Positions 49,335 to 57,835 of a stretch of 64,000 bases of DNA are shown in pieces (within the stretch, counting starts at the first letter, position 1; the number at the start of each line of letters is the position of its first letter). Origin of the DNA: a virus; the IMG/VR virus record IMGVR_UViG_3300043399_000446, positions 1-64,000 of that record; one strand, 5' to 3'. The notes under the pieces were generated by a model. It did not search any database and had not been told where the DNA came from. It saw only the letters and a program-made list of their open reading frames with translations. Both the position numbers and the translations under genes were made by a program.

Positions 49335-49958
49335 TTATTTCTTGGCGCCAGTTTTTGGTAATGCTGGTCGTTTAATTGTAGTCATTGGACTCTTTACACC
49401 TAAAGATGCGTCATCTTTTTGTGGCTTCCATGGGTCAAAACTATCTTTAGTTTTAGGAGCATCAAAATGCTCAGTGCCCTTGATATGTCCATCATCCGTT
49501 TGTTTCTTGATTTCATCTAGATACGAATTGCCATAAGCTTTAGCAGCTTCTTTACCATTATCAGGCATTTCTTCATGAGTAAGAACAGGACTATTGTCCA
49601 TCTGATTCTGATACTTTTCTGCTTCACTGTTCTGACTATCATCAAATGATGTAGAAACTAATCTAACCATGTTGACATTGTAGCCTAACAGTTGGGCCAT
49701 TTGCTGAACCATAGGCTCAGTTGCTGGATATCTAAATTCACACTTGATTATTGTTACAGGTTGATTTTCTATTCCAGGAAAGCCATATGGTGTTTTCTGA
49801 ATAGGAGTAGAAACAGGTTCACTGATTTTGATTGGGTCAAATTTTTTCAAGTTAAACTTGAACATATCTAACCAATTCTTATCAACTTCACCTGCAATCT
49901 TAATGGTGTAATTATATGTCTTTACACTTTCAGAGATAAATTGTTTTAACTGTTTCAT
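49335..49958 (-). CDS. conserved-type protein with capsid-tag N-terminus
   Basis: 207 residues. The N-terminus MKQLKQFISES matches the T4 internal-protein tag (M-K-T-Y-Q-E-F-I-x-E) better than any other here, with the I-S-E site. Residues 14-110 form an alpha/beta domain (YNYTIKIAGEVDKNW, then TIIKCEFRYPATEPM), as in a conserved family beside head genes. The tail is hydrophilic. Two late octamers lie upstream. Function unknown; a head-internal protein is the best guess. Confidence 0.75.
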   Translation of the reverse strand: MKQLKQFISESVKTYNYTIKIAGEVDKNWLDMFKFNLKKFDPIKISEPVSTPIQKTPYGFPGIENQPVTIIKCEFRYPATEPMVQQMAQLLGYNVNMVRLVSTSFDDSQNSEAEKYQNQMDNSPVLTHEEMPDNGKEAAKAYGNSYLDEIKKQTDDGHIKGTEHFDAPKTKDSFDPWKPQKDDASLGVKSPMTTIKRPALPKTGAKK

Positions 49959-49976
49959 TTATGATATTCCGTATTT

Positions 49977-49992
49977 TATTTATCTATTTATA
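49977..49992 (-). promoter_or_regulatory. tandem late promoters
   Basis: TATAAATA and GATAAATA lie directly side by side on the minus strand, 18 bases before the ATG at 49958. The first covers the end of the GIY-YIG gene. Confidence 0.65.
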
Positions 49993-50554
49993 TTTTTTTT
50001 CTACAGTTATCAAAATGCCATCTTGACATAGCAGGGTGCTGCCCCATTTTTCCACATTTAGGGCAAGTGGAAATAGGCTTAGGTCCTTTATTTTTACCCA
50101 ATAATGCTTTACTTATATTAGGCCTTTTTCTACCCTTAAGTGCTTTACTAACATGTGGTAGAGGCTTACCTAATTTACTAATACTTATAGATTTGCAATG
50201 TTGTTCAGACTTTTTCTTGCCCTCATGAGATTTACTCATTTTATTGCGTTGAGTTTTTGAGAATTTGAACCCCTCTATACCTTCACCCCCATCTGTAAGA
50301 TTTCTTAGAATTCCTGTTCCTAAATCCTTTCTACCATACCACTTAATCATTCTTCTTTCTATAGCAAGGGCACCCAATTCAGTTAAATTATGCTCTAATA
50401 TTATTATTTGAGAAAAATCTTTTGGTATATTTATAGTATGTTTTTCAATGGCTCTGGTGTTCTTTCCTTTACCAATATAATAAGGTGTCCCATCTTTTCT
50501 AAGGTAAGCGTAAACGTAAAAACCAACAGGAATAATTTTTTTGCTAAATACCAT
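49988..50554 (-). CDS. GIY-YIG homing endonuclease
   Basis: 188 residues from the ATG at 50554, with AAGGAG nine bases upstream; a longer frame to 50614 lacks a ribosome site. GIY-YIG core: [20 protein letters not shown] (residues about 11-30) with the catalytic Arg further on in [19 protein letters not shown]3-like repeats ([32 protein letters not shown]) bind DNA. The C-terminal CPKCGKMGQ...[11 protein letters not shown] finger is shared with the HNH enzyme at 9421. It lies between gp16 and the tagged gene at 49335, with its own late promoter and hairpin. Confidence 0.9.
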   Translation of the reverse strand: MVFSKKIIPVGFYVYAYLRKDGTPYYIGKGKNTRAIEKHTINIPKDFSQIIILEHNLTELGALAIERRMIKWYGRKDLGTGILRNLTDGGEGIEGFKFSKTQRNKMSKSHEGKKKSEQHCKSISISKLGKPLPHVSKALKGRKRPNISKALLGKNKGPKPISTCPKCGKMGQHPAMSRWHFDNCRKKI

Positions 50555-50581
50555 GGCTGACTGCTCCTTACAAGCGTTAGA

Positions 50582-50612
50582 GAGGATGGGTATTTCCAGT
50601 ACCGCGATCCTC
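50582..50612 (-). other. leader hairpin of the GIY-YIG gene
   Basis: Stem GAGGAT and ATCCTC with an inner GGTA and TACC pair, between the late promoter at 50619 and the AAGGAG before the ATG. Confidence 0.5.
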
Positions 50613-50618
50613 AATATC

Positions 50619-50626
50619 TATTTATC
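50619..50626 (-). promoter_or_regulatory. late promoter of the GIY-YIG gene
   Basis: GATAAATA on the minus strand, overlapping the stop of gp16. Confidence 0.6.
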
Positions 50627-51113
50627 ACTTATCTTTGGTTTTCTGACCTAGCATTTTCAATAGCTCATTTCTATCAGCTATTAATTTACCTTCACCTAAA
50701 GGAGTATTTTCTAGTTCTTTATTTGCTGCTTCACTTTTTTGATCTAGTGCAGCTTTTTTCAACTGTAACTCAATCATTTTTAGCTTTTTATTAAGTTTAG
50801 CTGTTTTTGCTGTTATTGCATGACCTAAAAATGTCCCTGCCGCTGCAAATATTTCACTGCTATAGCGACTATCTACCTGCATACCTAGCTCTTTCAAGTC
50901 CTTAAAACTGTCTACCGCTAAGTTTGCTAGTTCATCCATTTCTATATCGCTAGCTTCTAAACCACGCACTTGAGGTAATGCGTTGTCTATCTTTTCTAAA
51001 TTGTCTAATGCGTCTTGTGTAACTTCTTTTATTTCTTCTTTAGGTATAGGAAGATCGTCGTTAGATTCGTCATGCTGTGCTAGTTCAAAAAGTTCTGATA
51101 GTTTTTTAGTCAT
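50625..51113 (-). CDS. gp16: probable small terminase subunit gp16
   Basis: 162 residues (T4 gp16 has 164). Mostly helical with a conserved centre LDNLEKIDNALPQVRGLEAS, a SRYSSEIFAAAGTFLGHAI segment and a charged KLNKKLKMIELQLKKAALD coiled coil, the pattern of gp16 in T4-like cyanophages. It should start DNA packaging by holding the large terminase gp17, which is not in this window. A CATAAATA octamer lies six bases before the ATG. Confidence 0.65.
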   Translation of the reverse strand: MTKKLSELFELAQHDESNDDLPIPKEEIKEVTQDALDNLEKIDNALPQVRGLEASDIEMDELANLAVDSFKDLKELGMQVDSRYSSEIFAAAGTFLGHAITAKTAKLNKKLKMIELQLKKAALDQKSEAANKELENTPLGEGKLIADRNELLKMLGQKTKDK

Positions 51114-51119
51114 AATAGG

Positions 51120-51127
51120 TATTTATG
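51120..51127 (-). promoter_or_regulatory. late promoter of gp16, six bases before its ATG
   Basis: CATAAATA on the minus strand, followed by six bases and the ATG at 51113; no ribosome site in between. Confidence 0.5.
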
Positions 51128-51136
51128 ACTATAGGT

Positions 51137-51571
51137 TTATCTTTTACTTTTATGAAAGATATCATCTTCAGTTACGATTCTAAATGTAAGACCTGCACTC
51201 TTGCAGAATGCCATAGCCGATTTCCATTTAGCATGGTTAACAGCTACTATTGCTCTATCTTTAGCTGTAGCTGCTTTGCTTTCTATTAGACTTTGTTTTT
51301 TAGGTTTTATTTCCACTATTTCTGCCATTCTTTGGCCATATTTGTTTTCATAAACTACTAAAAAATCAGGTATATAGTTAGCTTTCTTTCCTGTCAGTGG
51401 ATTAATATAAGGTATGAATATTGGCTCACTTGCCCATTGTAAGATGCTAGGGTTGTTGTCCAAAAACATCATCATGGTCATTTCCCATCCTGATCTGTAT
51501 TTAGGTTTATGTTTTCCTATATATTTTTCAGGATTTTTAGGATTGAAAATGCCTTGAGCAAAGTTTGCCAT
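51137..51571 (-). CDS. gp4: head completion protein gp4 (TnsA-like nuclease fold)
   Basis: 144 residues (T4 gp4 has 150). The T4 pattern is visible: NPEKYIGKHKPKYRSGWEM, then FLDNNPSILQWASE, IPYINPLTGK, IPDFLVVYENKYGQR with Asp, EIKPKKQ with the nuclease E-x-K and a VNHAKWKSAMAFCKSAGL, then FRIVTED close. gp4 stabilises filled heads and has a PD-(D/E)xK-like fold. Start two bases from the neighbouring gene. Confidence 0.88.
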   Translation of the reverse strand: MANFAQGIFNPKNPEKYIGKHKPKYRSGWEMTMMMFLDNNPSILQWASEPIFIPYINPLTGKKANYIPDFLVVYENKYGQRMAEIVEIKPKKQSLIESKAATAKDRAIVAVNHAKWKSAMAFCKSAGLTFRIVTEDDIFHKSKR

Positions 51572-51573
51572 CT

Positions 51574-51933
51574 TTATTGAACAATGTTTCTTGCTATAAA
51601 TTGATTAGGAGGAGGTGTTACAGATACACCATATAGTGATGTTTTAGATTTAAAGCTATTCAAGTAATAACTAATAACTTTATTCATTTGTAATGCTGTA
51701 GTACCTTGGATAGAACTTAATAGTTCTAGCACTGGTATTCCAGTTTCTTGTGCTATTCTAAAAAATACAGCCGTAAAATTACCTGCTATATTTTGTGTAG
51801 CACATACTGTTCTAAAATATCCATAAACAATATCAAAATCACTGGCATTAACTTGTAGATCAAAGGCATAAAAAGAATCAAAAATTCTTACTGTTTGGTC
51901 TAATGAAGTTCTAGTATCAAGAATTTGTGGCAT
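51574..51933 (-). CDS. structural-type protein near gp4 and gp19
   Basis: 119 residues, mostly helical, with a FRTVCATQNIAGNFTAVF segment and a FRIAQETGIPVLELLSSIQG segment. It lies between gp4 and a tail-tube-related gene, and its ATG shares a base with the upstream stop. Conserved in position in T4-like marine phages; function unknown. Confidence 0.7.
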   Translation of the reverse strand: MPQILDTRTSLDQTVRIFDSFYAFDLQVNASDFDIVYGYFRTVCATQNIAGNFTAVFFRIAQETGIPVLELLSSIQGTTALQMNKVISYYLNSFKSKTSLYGVSVTPPPNQFIARNIVQ

Positions 51934-53126
51934 TATCTTCCTCTTGTAGCTTGCCCTGCTGTTGGATTAGGTCCTGCATTAGGAGGCTGTTGATTTGCTT
52001 GTGGTGCTCCTGCTGTCCCTTGTGAGGAGGGAGTTGCACCAAAAATGGGTGTATTAAACAACTGATTCCTATTAGGTGTACCTTGAATACTATTTATAAT
52101 GCCTGTAGTTACTTCGGACCTTGCTATTTTTGCTAAATTTTGTCCTTTAAATGCGTTGTATGTTGTGCCTGCATTTCTAACAGCACCCAATACATCTCCT
52201 TCTAAAATCAAGCTCTTTAATGTCCCACCTACACCATCCACTAATCCCCCTTGACCCATTATAGTTCTGTTAGATCCTGGTTTAGCTATTGGACTAAGCA
52301 ATCTATCGTATGTAGCTTCATCACCAAATCCAGGTATATAATTTTCTGGTTTTCCCCCATCTAGTTTACCTTCGTTGTATACTACGGTTTCATAATCTAA
52401 TGTCATACTATTTTCCATAGTACCTGCATTTTCACCATAACTATATGTATCGTGTGCAAATCTTGTTATTATAGGGTTTATCAAAGTATATGCAGTAAAA
52501 TTGTGTTGATTGAATCCAAAAATAGTAATATCTTTAAAGAAAGGAACCTTTTGGGGTGCATTAGGATTTGTAGCTTCACCCGTAAAGCCCCAATCATTAT
52601 TTACTATTTGTTCTGAATATATATCTCTGTAATTATAATTAGCTAATGTGGGGCTTCCTTGACCATTAGCAGGACCTTGAGTGCCTTGTGCTGGTCCACC
52701 CCTTGCACCACCAAATACTACATTAGGATTTCTAGCATCTCTGAAATAGTATGTGAAATAACTTACCCACATTCCATTAATCAAATTATTATTGTCATCA
52801 TGAAAAGTGATATCAATAGGATCATACTTAACTTTTGTATAAGTTAATCTTTTTCTATTATATTGATTGTGTTCTGATGATTGTAAAGTAAAACTGGGGA
52901 GCTTTGCTGTCTTAACAGCTAATCCAAAATTCTCATTTCTAAGGGTATTTCTTGTATAAGCGTCTTGATTTATATTAAAATATACATGAAAAAGAAATTT
53001 GAATTTAGGTGCGTACTGATAACCATTACTTCTAAATGTTTTAGAAGCATGTGTATAATCTCTTAAATAATCGCTGCCGAAGAACGCTCCAGCAGCGTTA
53101 TTAAATTGGTTATTAAACCATCCCAT
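51933..53126 (-). CDS. tail-tube-related baseplate/tail structural protein
   Basis: 397 residues. The first 200 contain the tube-type segments YAPKFKFLFHVYFNINQDAY, AVKTAKLPSFTLQSSEHNQY, KVKYDPIDITFHDDNNNLI and SYFTYYF. This pattern is related to gp19 and to the gp48/gp54 baseplate cap proteins. The C-terminal 110 residues are Gly/Asn/Gln/Pro-rich. It directly follows gp19 with one base between. The exact T4 counterpart cannot be assigned by eye. Confidence 0.7.
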   Translation of the reverse strand: MGWFNNQFNNAAGAFFGSDYLRDYTHASKTFRSNGYQYAPKFKFLFHVYFNINQDAYTRNTLRNENFGLAVKTAKLPSFTLQSSEHNQYNRKRLTYTKVKYDPIDITFHDDNNNLINGMWVSYFTYYFRDARNPNVVFGGARGGPAQGTQGPANGQGSPTLANYNYRDIYSEQIVNNDWGFTGEATNPNAPQKVPFFKDITIFGFNQHNFTAYTLINPIITRFAHDTYSYGENAGTMENSMTLDYETVVYNEGKLDGGKPENYIPGFGDEATYDRLLSPIAKPGSNRTIMGQGGLVDGVGGTLKSLILEGDVLGAVRNAGTTYNAFKGQNLAKIARSEVTTGIINSIQGTPNRNQLFNTPIFGATPSSQGTAGAPQANQQPPNAGPNPTAGQATRGR

Positions 53127-53127
53127 A

Positions 53128-53769
53128 TTACTGGCTTATTGAACTACCTATACCTGTAACTGAAGTTCCGCCAAATGCACGACCAACGCTTGCACCAACG
53201 CCAGAAGCCAATGGTGCTTGAATTGCGTTATCAAATCTTATTGATAGTGATATAGTTACAACATCGCTTGTTCCATAATTTAGAGTATTATAGTTAGCTG
53301 ATGCTAAGAAGCAACCATATAATTCCCATGTCTCTAGAACTTGAGGTACTGCTGCACCATTTCCACCGTCTAGAATTTCGACGTTTGTTTGGAACTTATA
53401 GTCTTGACCTGTTGCTGCACTAGCTTGCTCAACAAAGTCCATTTGCTTCTGAATTTGTTGACCTACTAGTTTAGCTACACTACCTGATGCGTCGTCACGA
53501 ATATTGATAGACATTGGTGCCCAAGTATGTTTACCTGATAGATAAATCGTAGAGTTGTACACTGGTAATGTAATTTCCGAAAAGGTTACATTAGGTCTAG
53601 AACAATCTATAACTTGTTTAGTCAATTCTATTGAATTTGCTTCTACACCAAAGTTTAAGAAATTTACTCTAAAACGGAATTGTAGTTTAGGCATTAATAA
53701 GCCTTGGCTTCCCCCAGCGTTATCTGACGCTACGGTCATGTTGAACAATGATTGTGAGGCTGTTGCCAT
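53128..53769 (-). CDS. gp19: tail tube protein gp19
   Basis: 213 residues. MPKLQFRFRVNFLNFGVEAN, VIDCSRPNVTFSEITLPVYN, NSTIYLSGKHTWAPMSINIRD and the SIRFDNAIQ close match the T4 gp19 fold order (T4 163 residues; marine relatives are longer). It forms the inner tube in the sheath. A GATAAATA octamer and AGGAG lie upstream. Confidence 0.93.
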   Translation of the reverse strand: MATASQSLFNMTVASDNAGGSQGLLMPKLQFRFRVNFLNFGVEANSIELTKQVIDCSRPNVTFSEITLPVYNSTIYLSGKHTWAPMSINIRDDASGSVAKLVGQQIQKQMDFVEQASAATGQDYKFQTNVEILDGGNGAAVPQVLETWELYGCFLASANYNTLNYGTSDVVTISLSIRFDNAIQAPLASGVGASVGRAFGGTSVTGIGSSISQ

Positions 53770-53790
53770 TTTTTTATCTCCTATTATTTG

Positions 53791-53798
53791 TATTTATC
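53791..53798 (-). promoter_or_regulatory. late promoter of gp19
   Basis: GATAAATA on the minus strand, 21 bases before the gp19 ATG and directly behind a hairpin. Confidence 0.65.
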
Positions 53799-53804
53799 AT
53801 TACT

Positions 53805-53828
53805 AGATAAGGGGTTTCCCCCTTATCT
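53805..53828 (-). other. hairpin at the end of the sheath gene
   Basis: A 10-bp stem (AGATAAGGGG and CCCCTTATCT) with a 4-base loop, starting in the gp18 stop codon. No U-run on the minus strand; it may protect the 3' end of the mRNA or act as a weak terminator before the gp19 promoter. Confidence 0.6.
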
Positions 53829-56800
53829 TAGGCTGATAATTCTCCTGTGTTTAGAACACGAACTGGAATGTAGATGAATTCAGCAGCTTTCACTGGCTCA
53901 ATCGCAACGTCAACCCATAGTTCATTTCTATCTATTCTAGCAGGTGTGTTATTACTTTCATCACAAACTACTAGATAGTCGTAAATACCACGTTTTGCAA
54001 CTAAATCAATCATAAGTGTTTCGATAACACCTGCGATTTCATTACGTGTCAATGCATCATTAGGTTCAAACACAAATGGTCTAGAAGCTAGTGTTAGCTG
54101 ACGACGGATATATGCTACCAATCTTGCTACATTAGTTCTGTCTAGTGCGCTTTGTGAATTGAAACTTGTCTTATTGCCATAGTTCAATAATCCTACACCC
54201 GTAAAGAATACTAATGGGTTGATGAAATTGGTATACAATACATCACGAATACCTATACGTGTCTTAATTGTTACAAACTCACCTGTTGTTCTATTCAAGT
54301 AACCTATGTTAGTTGCGTTATCAATGATACCACGGCGTGTACCTGCTGCTGCTAACCATGGATAAGAAATAGTATCATTACGCAAGAATGTACGTAGCAT
54401 CATATGTGATGCTGGTACAGCAACTAAATTACCATTCAAGTCTGAAGTGATACCACTGGGATAAAATAGACCCATGTAAGTATTACGTGATACTAGACCT
54501 TCTTCGCCTGTTGAAGTTGCACCTACAGCATTATTTGCCCATGCTTGAATTGCGGTAGCGTCATCAGCTAAACCCATTGGTGTGTCACCAATAATATAGG
54601 CTGTTTCACCTCTATCAGCATTTAATACTATCATGTTAGGTTGTAACTCAGGATAGTTGGGAGTAGCAATTAGATTGAAAAAGTTATCTTCATCACGTAT
54701 ATCTGTGTTAGTATCAATTGCTTGACGCATTGATTGAACAACCATATTACGCTGTGCTTTACGGCCCATAAATGGCGCACCATTACTTTGTAAACCACTT
54801 ACTGATACCCAAGCATCTTTTTGTGCAGGTAACGATTGATTTGGAAAGTTGCTTCCACTGAAATAGTTTGCTCTAAACTGTTTTACGTTATATCCCGAGC
54901 GTCTTGTGTTGAATAAAAGCATACCTGTTGGATACAATGAAGCATCAGGAGCATCTAAGTCAAGATAATTGCTTGTTAATAGTGAAGCAATTGTGGGAAC
55001 TGGATCATCGACTGCACTTGTTGTACTATTAGTTGCCCAACGAGCATCAGCAAATAAAACACCATTTGAACTTACTTGATCTGTATTATTGATTAGCGTC
55101 CACTGATCTTCGCCATCCACACTTTCATAACGGCGTATTATGGGATAATTTTCTAAATCACTCGTATCTATCCATAAATCACCATAAACTAGTGACGTTC
55201 CATCGCTCTGTGCTGTAGGTGCTGTTGCACTAATGATAGGACCATTTGGATCAGTAGCGTTTGTTCCACTGGGTGTTGGAAAACCTGAAGAATCATAATT
55301 TTGATTCTTATATCCCCTCCAGTTACCATTGTAGTTTACCATGATATCTACTTGGTCGACTACTGAATAGAACCAATTTGTACCGTTCGCTGGTGCTTGT
55401 GCAGGCTCGCCTTCATTAGCAGTATATGTAAATTCAACCCAGTTACTGATCTGCGTAGTATAATTGCTTGCTGCTGTTCCTGAAATATATGTGACGCGGC
55501 TAACTGCTCCACCTGTTACAGCAGCCACTTCAATGACAAGATTATTTGCTGGCGCAGTGCCTCCTAAACTATTACCCGCGATAGTAATTTGATCGCCTAC
55601 AGCGTAACCTGAACCGCTTGCTGAAGGTATTGGAGCAACAGTATAAGATTCATATGATTTTGTGATATTAAATATTGCACCTGTACCTGCTCCAGTTGTT
55701 GATGTTTGCGAAACTGAAAACATTTTCACATCTGAAGGACCTATTTTACAACCTGACGTTGTTCCCACAACGAATCCTGCTGTTACTAATAATCCATTAG
55801 AAACGCCAGTTAGGGTATTGTAGTCATTAAGAACAATTTCACCACCTTGTGTATGAACTAGCTGTATTGAACCGCTAGTGGTAACTGAGGCTACTGTGTT
55901 AGGTATATTTGCAGCAGACCAACGAGTTACAAAATCTGTAGCAGTATCATTATTATTTATAGTAACAGTGTAATAAGATGAAAGTGATGAACTACCTGGT
56001 GTACTTACTGCCACACGTAATGTATATGGTCCTGATGAGAATACTGGATTATCGACAGAACCTGTTACAACTGTTGGACCAGTAGCTATACGCTCCCATA
56101 AATAAACTGGTGTCAAACTTGAGTCATTAAAGTTGTATTGCGCGTAAATAGAACCTGCAGGAATCGCTTTTCCACCAGTCGCGTCTAAGCTTTCTGTTGC
56201 TGCCCAGTCACTTGTAGCTAATGTTACAGCTTTTGTTGACCATGATGCTATGCCCGCGTCATAGCGAGCAATTACAGGAGCTAAACCTCCTCCTGCTGCA
56301 CCTACTTTAACCCATACTGAACCTGTAGGTCTTGGATTAGTTTGACTGCTTGTCCATAATGGCATTTGCGCCGCCGTACCATAATAAAAGCCTGGTTGTA
56401 AATAATTACCCGTATTTATTCCTAAATCTGTTAGTACTGTGCTACCTAATACTTGAGTTATTTCAATATAATTAGCATTACTTTGGCCTTTTTGCCTTGA
56501 ATAGATAGCTAGTTTTCCATCTACCACTTCAGCAAATAAGTCATACCAACCTAGTTCATTAATAACATTTTGTACACCGTGAACTGTATTATCAGGTGCT
56601 AGAGGTACTATAATATTTGCACTTATTGTGCCACCTAGACTTAATACAAAAGAATCACCAGCTGTTAGTGTAGGTTCACTTTGCGTTCCCTGGATTGTTG
56701 GCCAATCTGCTTTCCACGCATCTGAACCTAATGGTACCCATACATTGTTGGTTGATTTATAAAAATATTGTGCTGCATCGCTTGGTGCTGCTGTAATTTG

Positions 56801-57370
56801 TATAGCATTTACAGCGTATTCACCTATGTTACCAATGCTTGCTAATGGTACTCCACCTGACAATTGATCTGAATCTGTAATAACGATAGGGAATTGTTGT
56901 GTGAATTTACCAGTTGTAGCGTTGAATTCGAAAATTCCCCATGTACTATCTGTGGTATCTAACCAGTAAGCACCATTATCTGGTGCACCTGTTGGACGAC
57001 CTGTTTGACCTACTAGGGCTGCTAAGTCAATGTCTGAACGAAGTACGTAACAACGATTTGTTGCGCCTAATACTGAGTAGGCTGCTAATAAACCATATTC
57101 GTTTAGTTCATAACCTTGAATAGGTGTACCATTTGTTGTTGTATAAAAGAATGGTGTACCATAAAGATTTACTAAATCACGCTGACTTGTTACTAAGAAT
57201 AATTTATTAGAGTTAGCTAATGTCGTAGCTTGTGCGACACCTGTACCCGAGGCGTCTGCCTTGTTCTGTGCTGTAGCTACAACTACAAGAGGTACTGAAT
57301 TTGTTGGGGCAGGAAGATATTGACTTTGGTCAATAATCGTTACTTCTACGCCGGGTGATGTTAAAGCCAT
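53828..57370 (-). CDS. gp18: contractile tail sheath protein gp18
   Basis: 1180 residues, far longer than the 659 of T4 gp18. The N-terminal GVEVTIIDQSQYLPAPTNSV and the C-terminal sheath core (NDALTRNEIAGVIETLMIDL, then VDVAIEPVKAAEFIYIPVRV) are the conserved contacts. The extra length lies between about residues 150 and 740 and is Ser/Thr/Gly-rich, with strand-type repeats (SWSTKAVTLATSDW and similar), probably surface domains on the sheath. AAGGAA lies before the start. Confidence 0.93.
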   Translation of the reverse strand: MALTSPGVEVTIIDQSQYLPAPTNSVPLVVVATAQNKADASGTGVAQATTLANSNKLFLVTSQRDLVNLYGTPFFYTTTNGTPIQGYELNEYGLLAAYSVLGATNRCYVLRSDIDLAALVGQTGRPTGAPDNGAYWLDTTDSTWGIFEFNATTGKFTQQFPIVITDSDQLSGGVPLASIGNIGEYAVNAIQITAAPSDAAQYFYKSTNNVWVPLGSDAWKADWPTIQGTQSEPTLTAGDSFVLSLGGTISANIIVPLAPDNTVHGVQNVINELGWYDLFAEVVDGKLAIYSRQKGQSNANYIEITQVLGSTVLTDLGINTGNYLQPGFYYGTAAQMPLWTSSQTNPRPTGSVWVKVGAAGGGLAPVIARYDAGIASWSTKAVTLATSDWAATESLDATGGKAIPAGSIYAQYNFNDSSLTPVYLWERIATGPTVVTGSVDNPVFSSGPYTLRVAVSTPGSSSLSSYYTVTINNNDTATDFVTRWSAANIPNTVASVTTSGSIQLVHTQGGEIVLNDYNTLTGVSNGLLVTAGFVVGTTSGCKIGPSDVKMFSVSQTSTTGAGTGAIFNITKSYESYTVAPIPSASGSGYAVGDQITIAGNSLGGTAPANNLVIEVAAVTGGAVSRVTYISGTAASNYTTQISNWVEFTYTANEGEPAQAPANGTNWFYSVVDQVDIMVNYNGNWRGYKNQNYDSSGFPTPSGTNATDPNGPIISATAPTAQSDGTSLVYGDLWIDTSDLENYPIIRRYESVDGEDQWTLINNTDQVSSNGVLFADARWATNSTTSAVDDPVPTIASLLTSNYLDLDAPDASLYPTGMLLFNTRRSGYNVKQFRANYFSGSNFPNQSLPAQKDAWVSVSGLQSNGAPFMGRKAQRNMVVQSMRQAIDTNTDIRDEDNFFNLIATPNYPELQPNMIVLNADRGETAYIIGDTPMGLADDATAIQAWANNAVGATSTGEEGLVSRNTYMGLFYPSGITSDLNGNLVAVPASHMMLRTFLRNDTISYPWLAAAGTRRGIIDNATNIGYLNRTTGEFVTIKTRIGIRDVLYTNFINPLVFFTGVGLLNYGNKTSFNSQSALDRTNVARLVAYIRRQLTLASRPFVFEPNDALTRNEIAGVIETLMIDLVAKRGIYDYLVVCDESNNTPARIDRNELWVDVAIEPVKAAEFIYIPVRVLNTGELSA

Positions 57371-57482
57371 TTTATATTTCCTTTATTGTAAAATTTTGAG
57401 GTTTACCGCCTGAGTTATAAGATTATTTAGCAAAAATTTCAAAAAAGTGCTCAAACCGTGCCTTCGAAGGTTCCAAAACATA

Positions 57483-57490
57483 AATACTTT
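57483..57490 (+). other. gap 57371-57490 between divergent genes
   Basis: The 120 bases between the gp18 start and the plus-strand Zn/HNH gene hold a CATAAATA octamer at 57479-57486, four bases before the ATG at 57491. A leader with AAGGAA for gp18 lies on the other strand. I see nothing else. Confidence 0.4.
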
Positions 57491-57835
57491 ATGAGACCTA
57501 TTTGCGAAACCTGTAACAAAAATGTCAGGTCAATAAATTACATTAAAAATGGACAATACCATTACCGTAGCCAATGCGATGAGTGTAGAAGAAAGAAAAT
57601 AAATCTACCACCTAGAAAACCTAATTGGCTCAGGAGTGGTTATAAGAAAAAACCCGCATGTGATTTATGCGGGTTTAAGTGCATCTATCAATCTCAGATA
57701 GTAGTCTATCACATTGATGGTGACTTAGAGAACATTGAATTTAATAATTTACGCAGCGTGTGTTTGAATTGTATTGAAGTAGTAAAACGTACAAAGGTTA
57801 CTTGGCGCAGGGGTGATTTAAAAGTTGACTACTAA
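57491..57835 (+). CDS. HNH-like zinc-binding protein
   Basis: 114 residues from ATG 57491; a GTG at 57458 adds 11. Two Cys pairs (CETC...CDEC) at the start and CDLCG...CLNC around IVVYHIDGDLENIEFNNLRS make the HNH/treble-clef pattern with a His-Ile-Asp core. Related small proteins occur in T4-like cyanophages beside tail genes. It is one of few plus-strand genes and is convergent with the dNMP kinase, overlapping its end by 18 bases. Nuclease activity is unproven. Confidence 0.75.
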   Translation: MRPICETCNKNVRSINYIKNGQYHYRSQCDECRRKKINLPPRKPNWLRSGYKKKPACDLCGFKCIYQSQIVVYHIDGDLENIEFNNLRSVCLNCIEVVKRTKVTWRRGDLKVDY

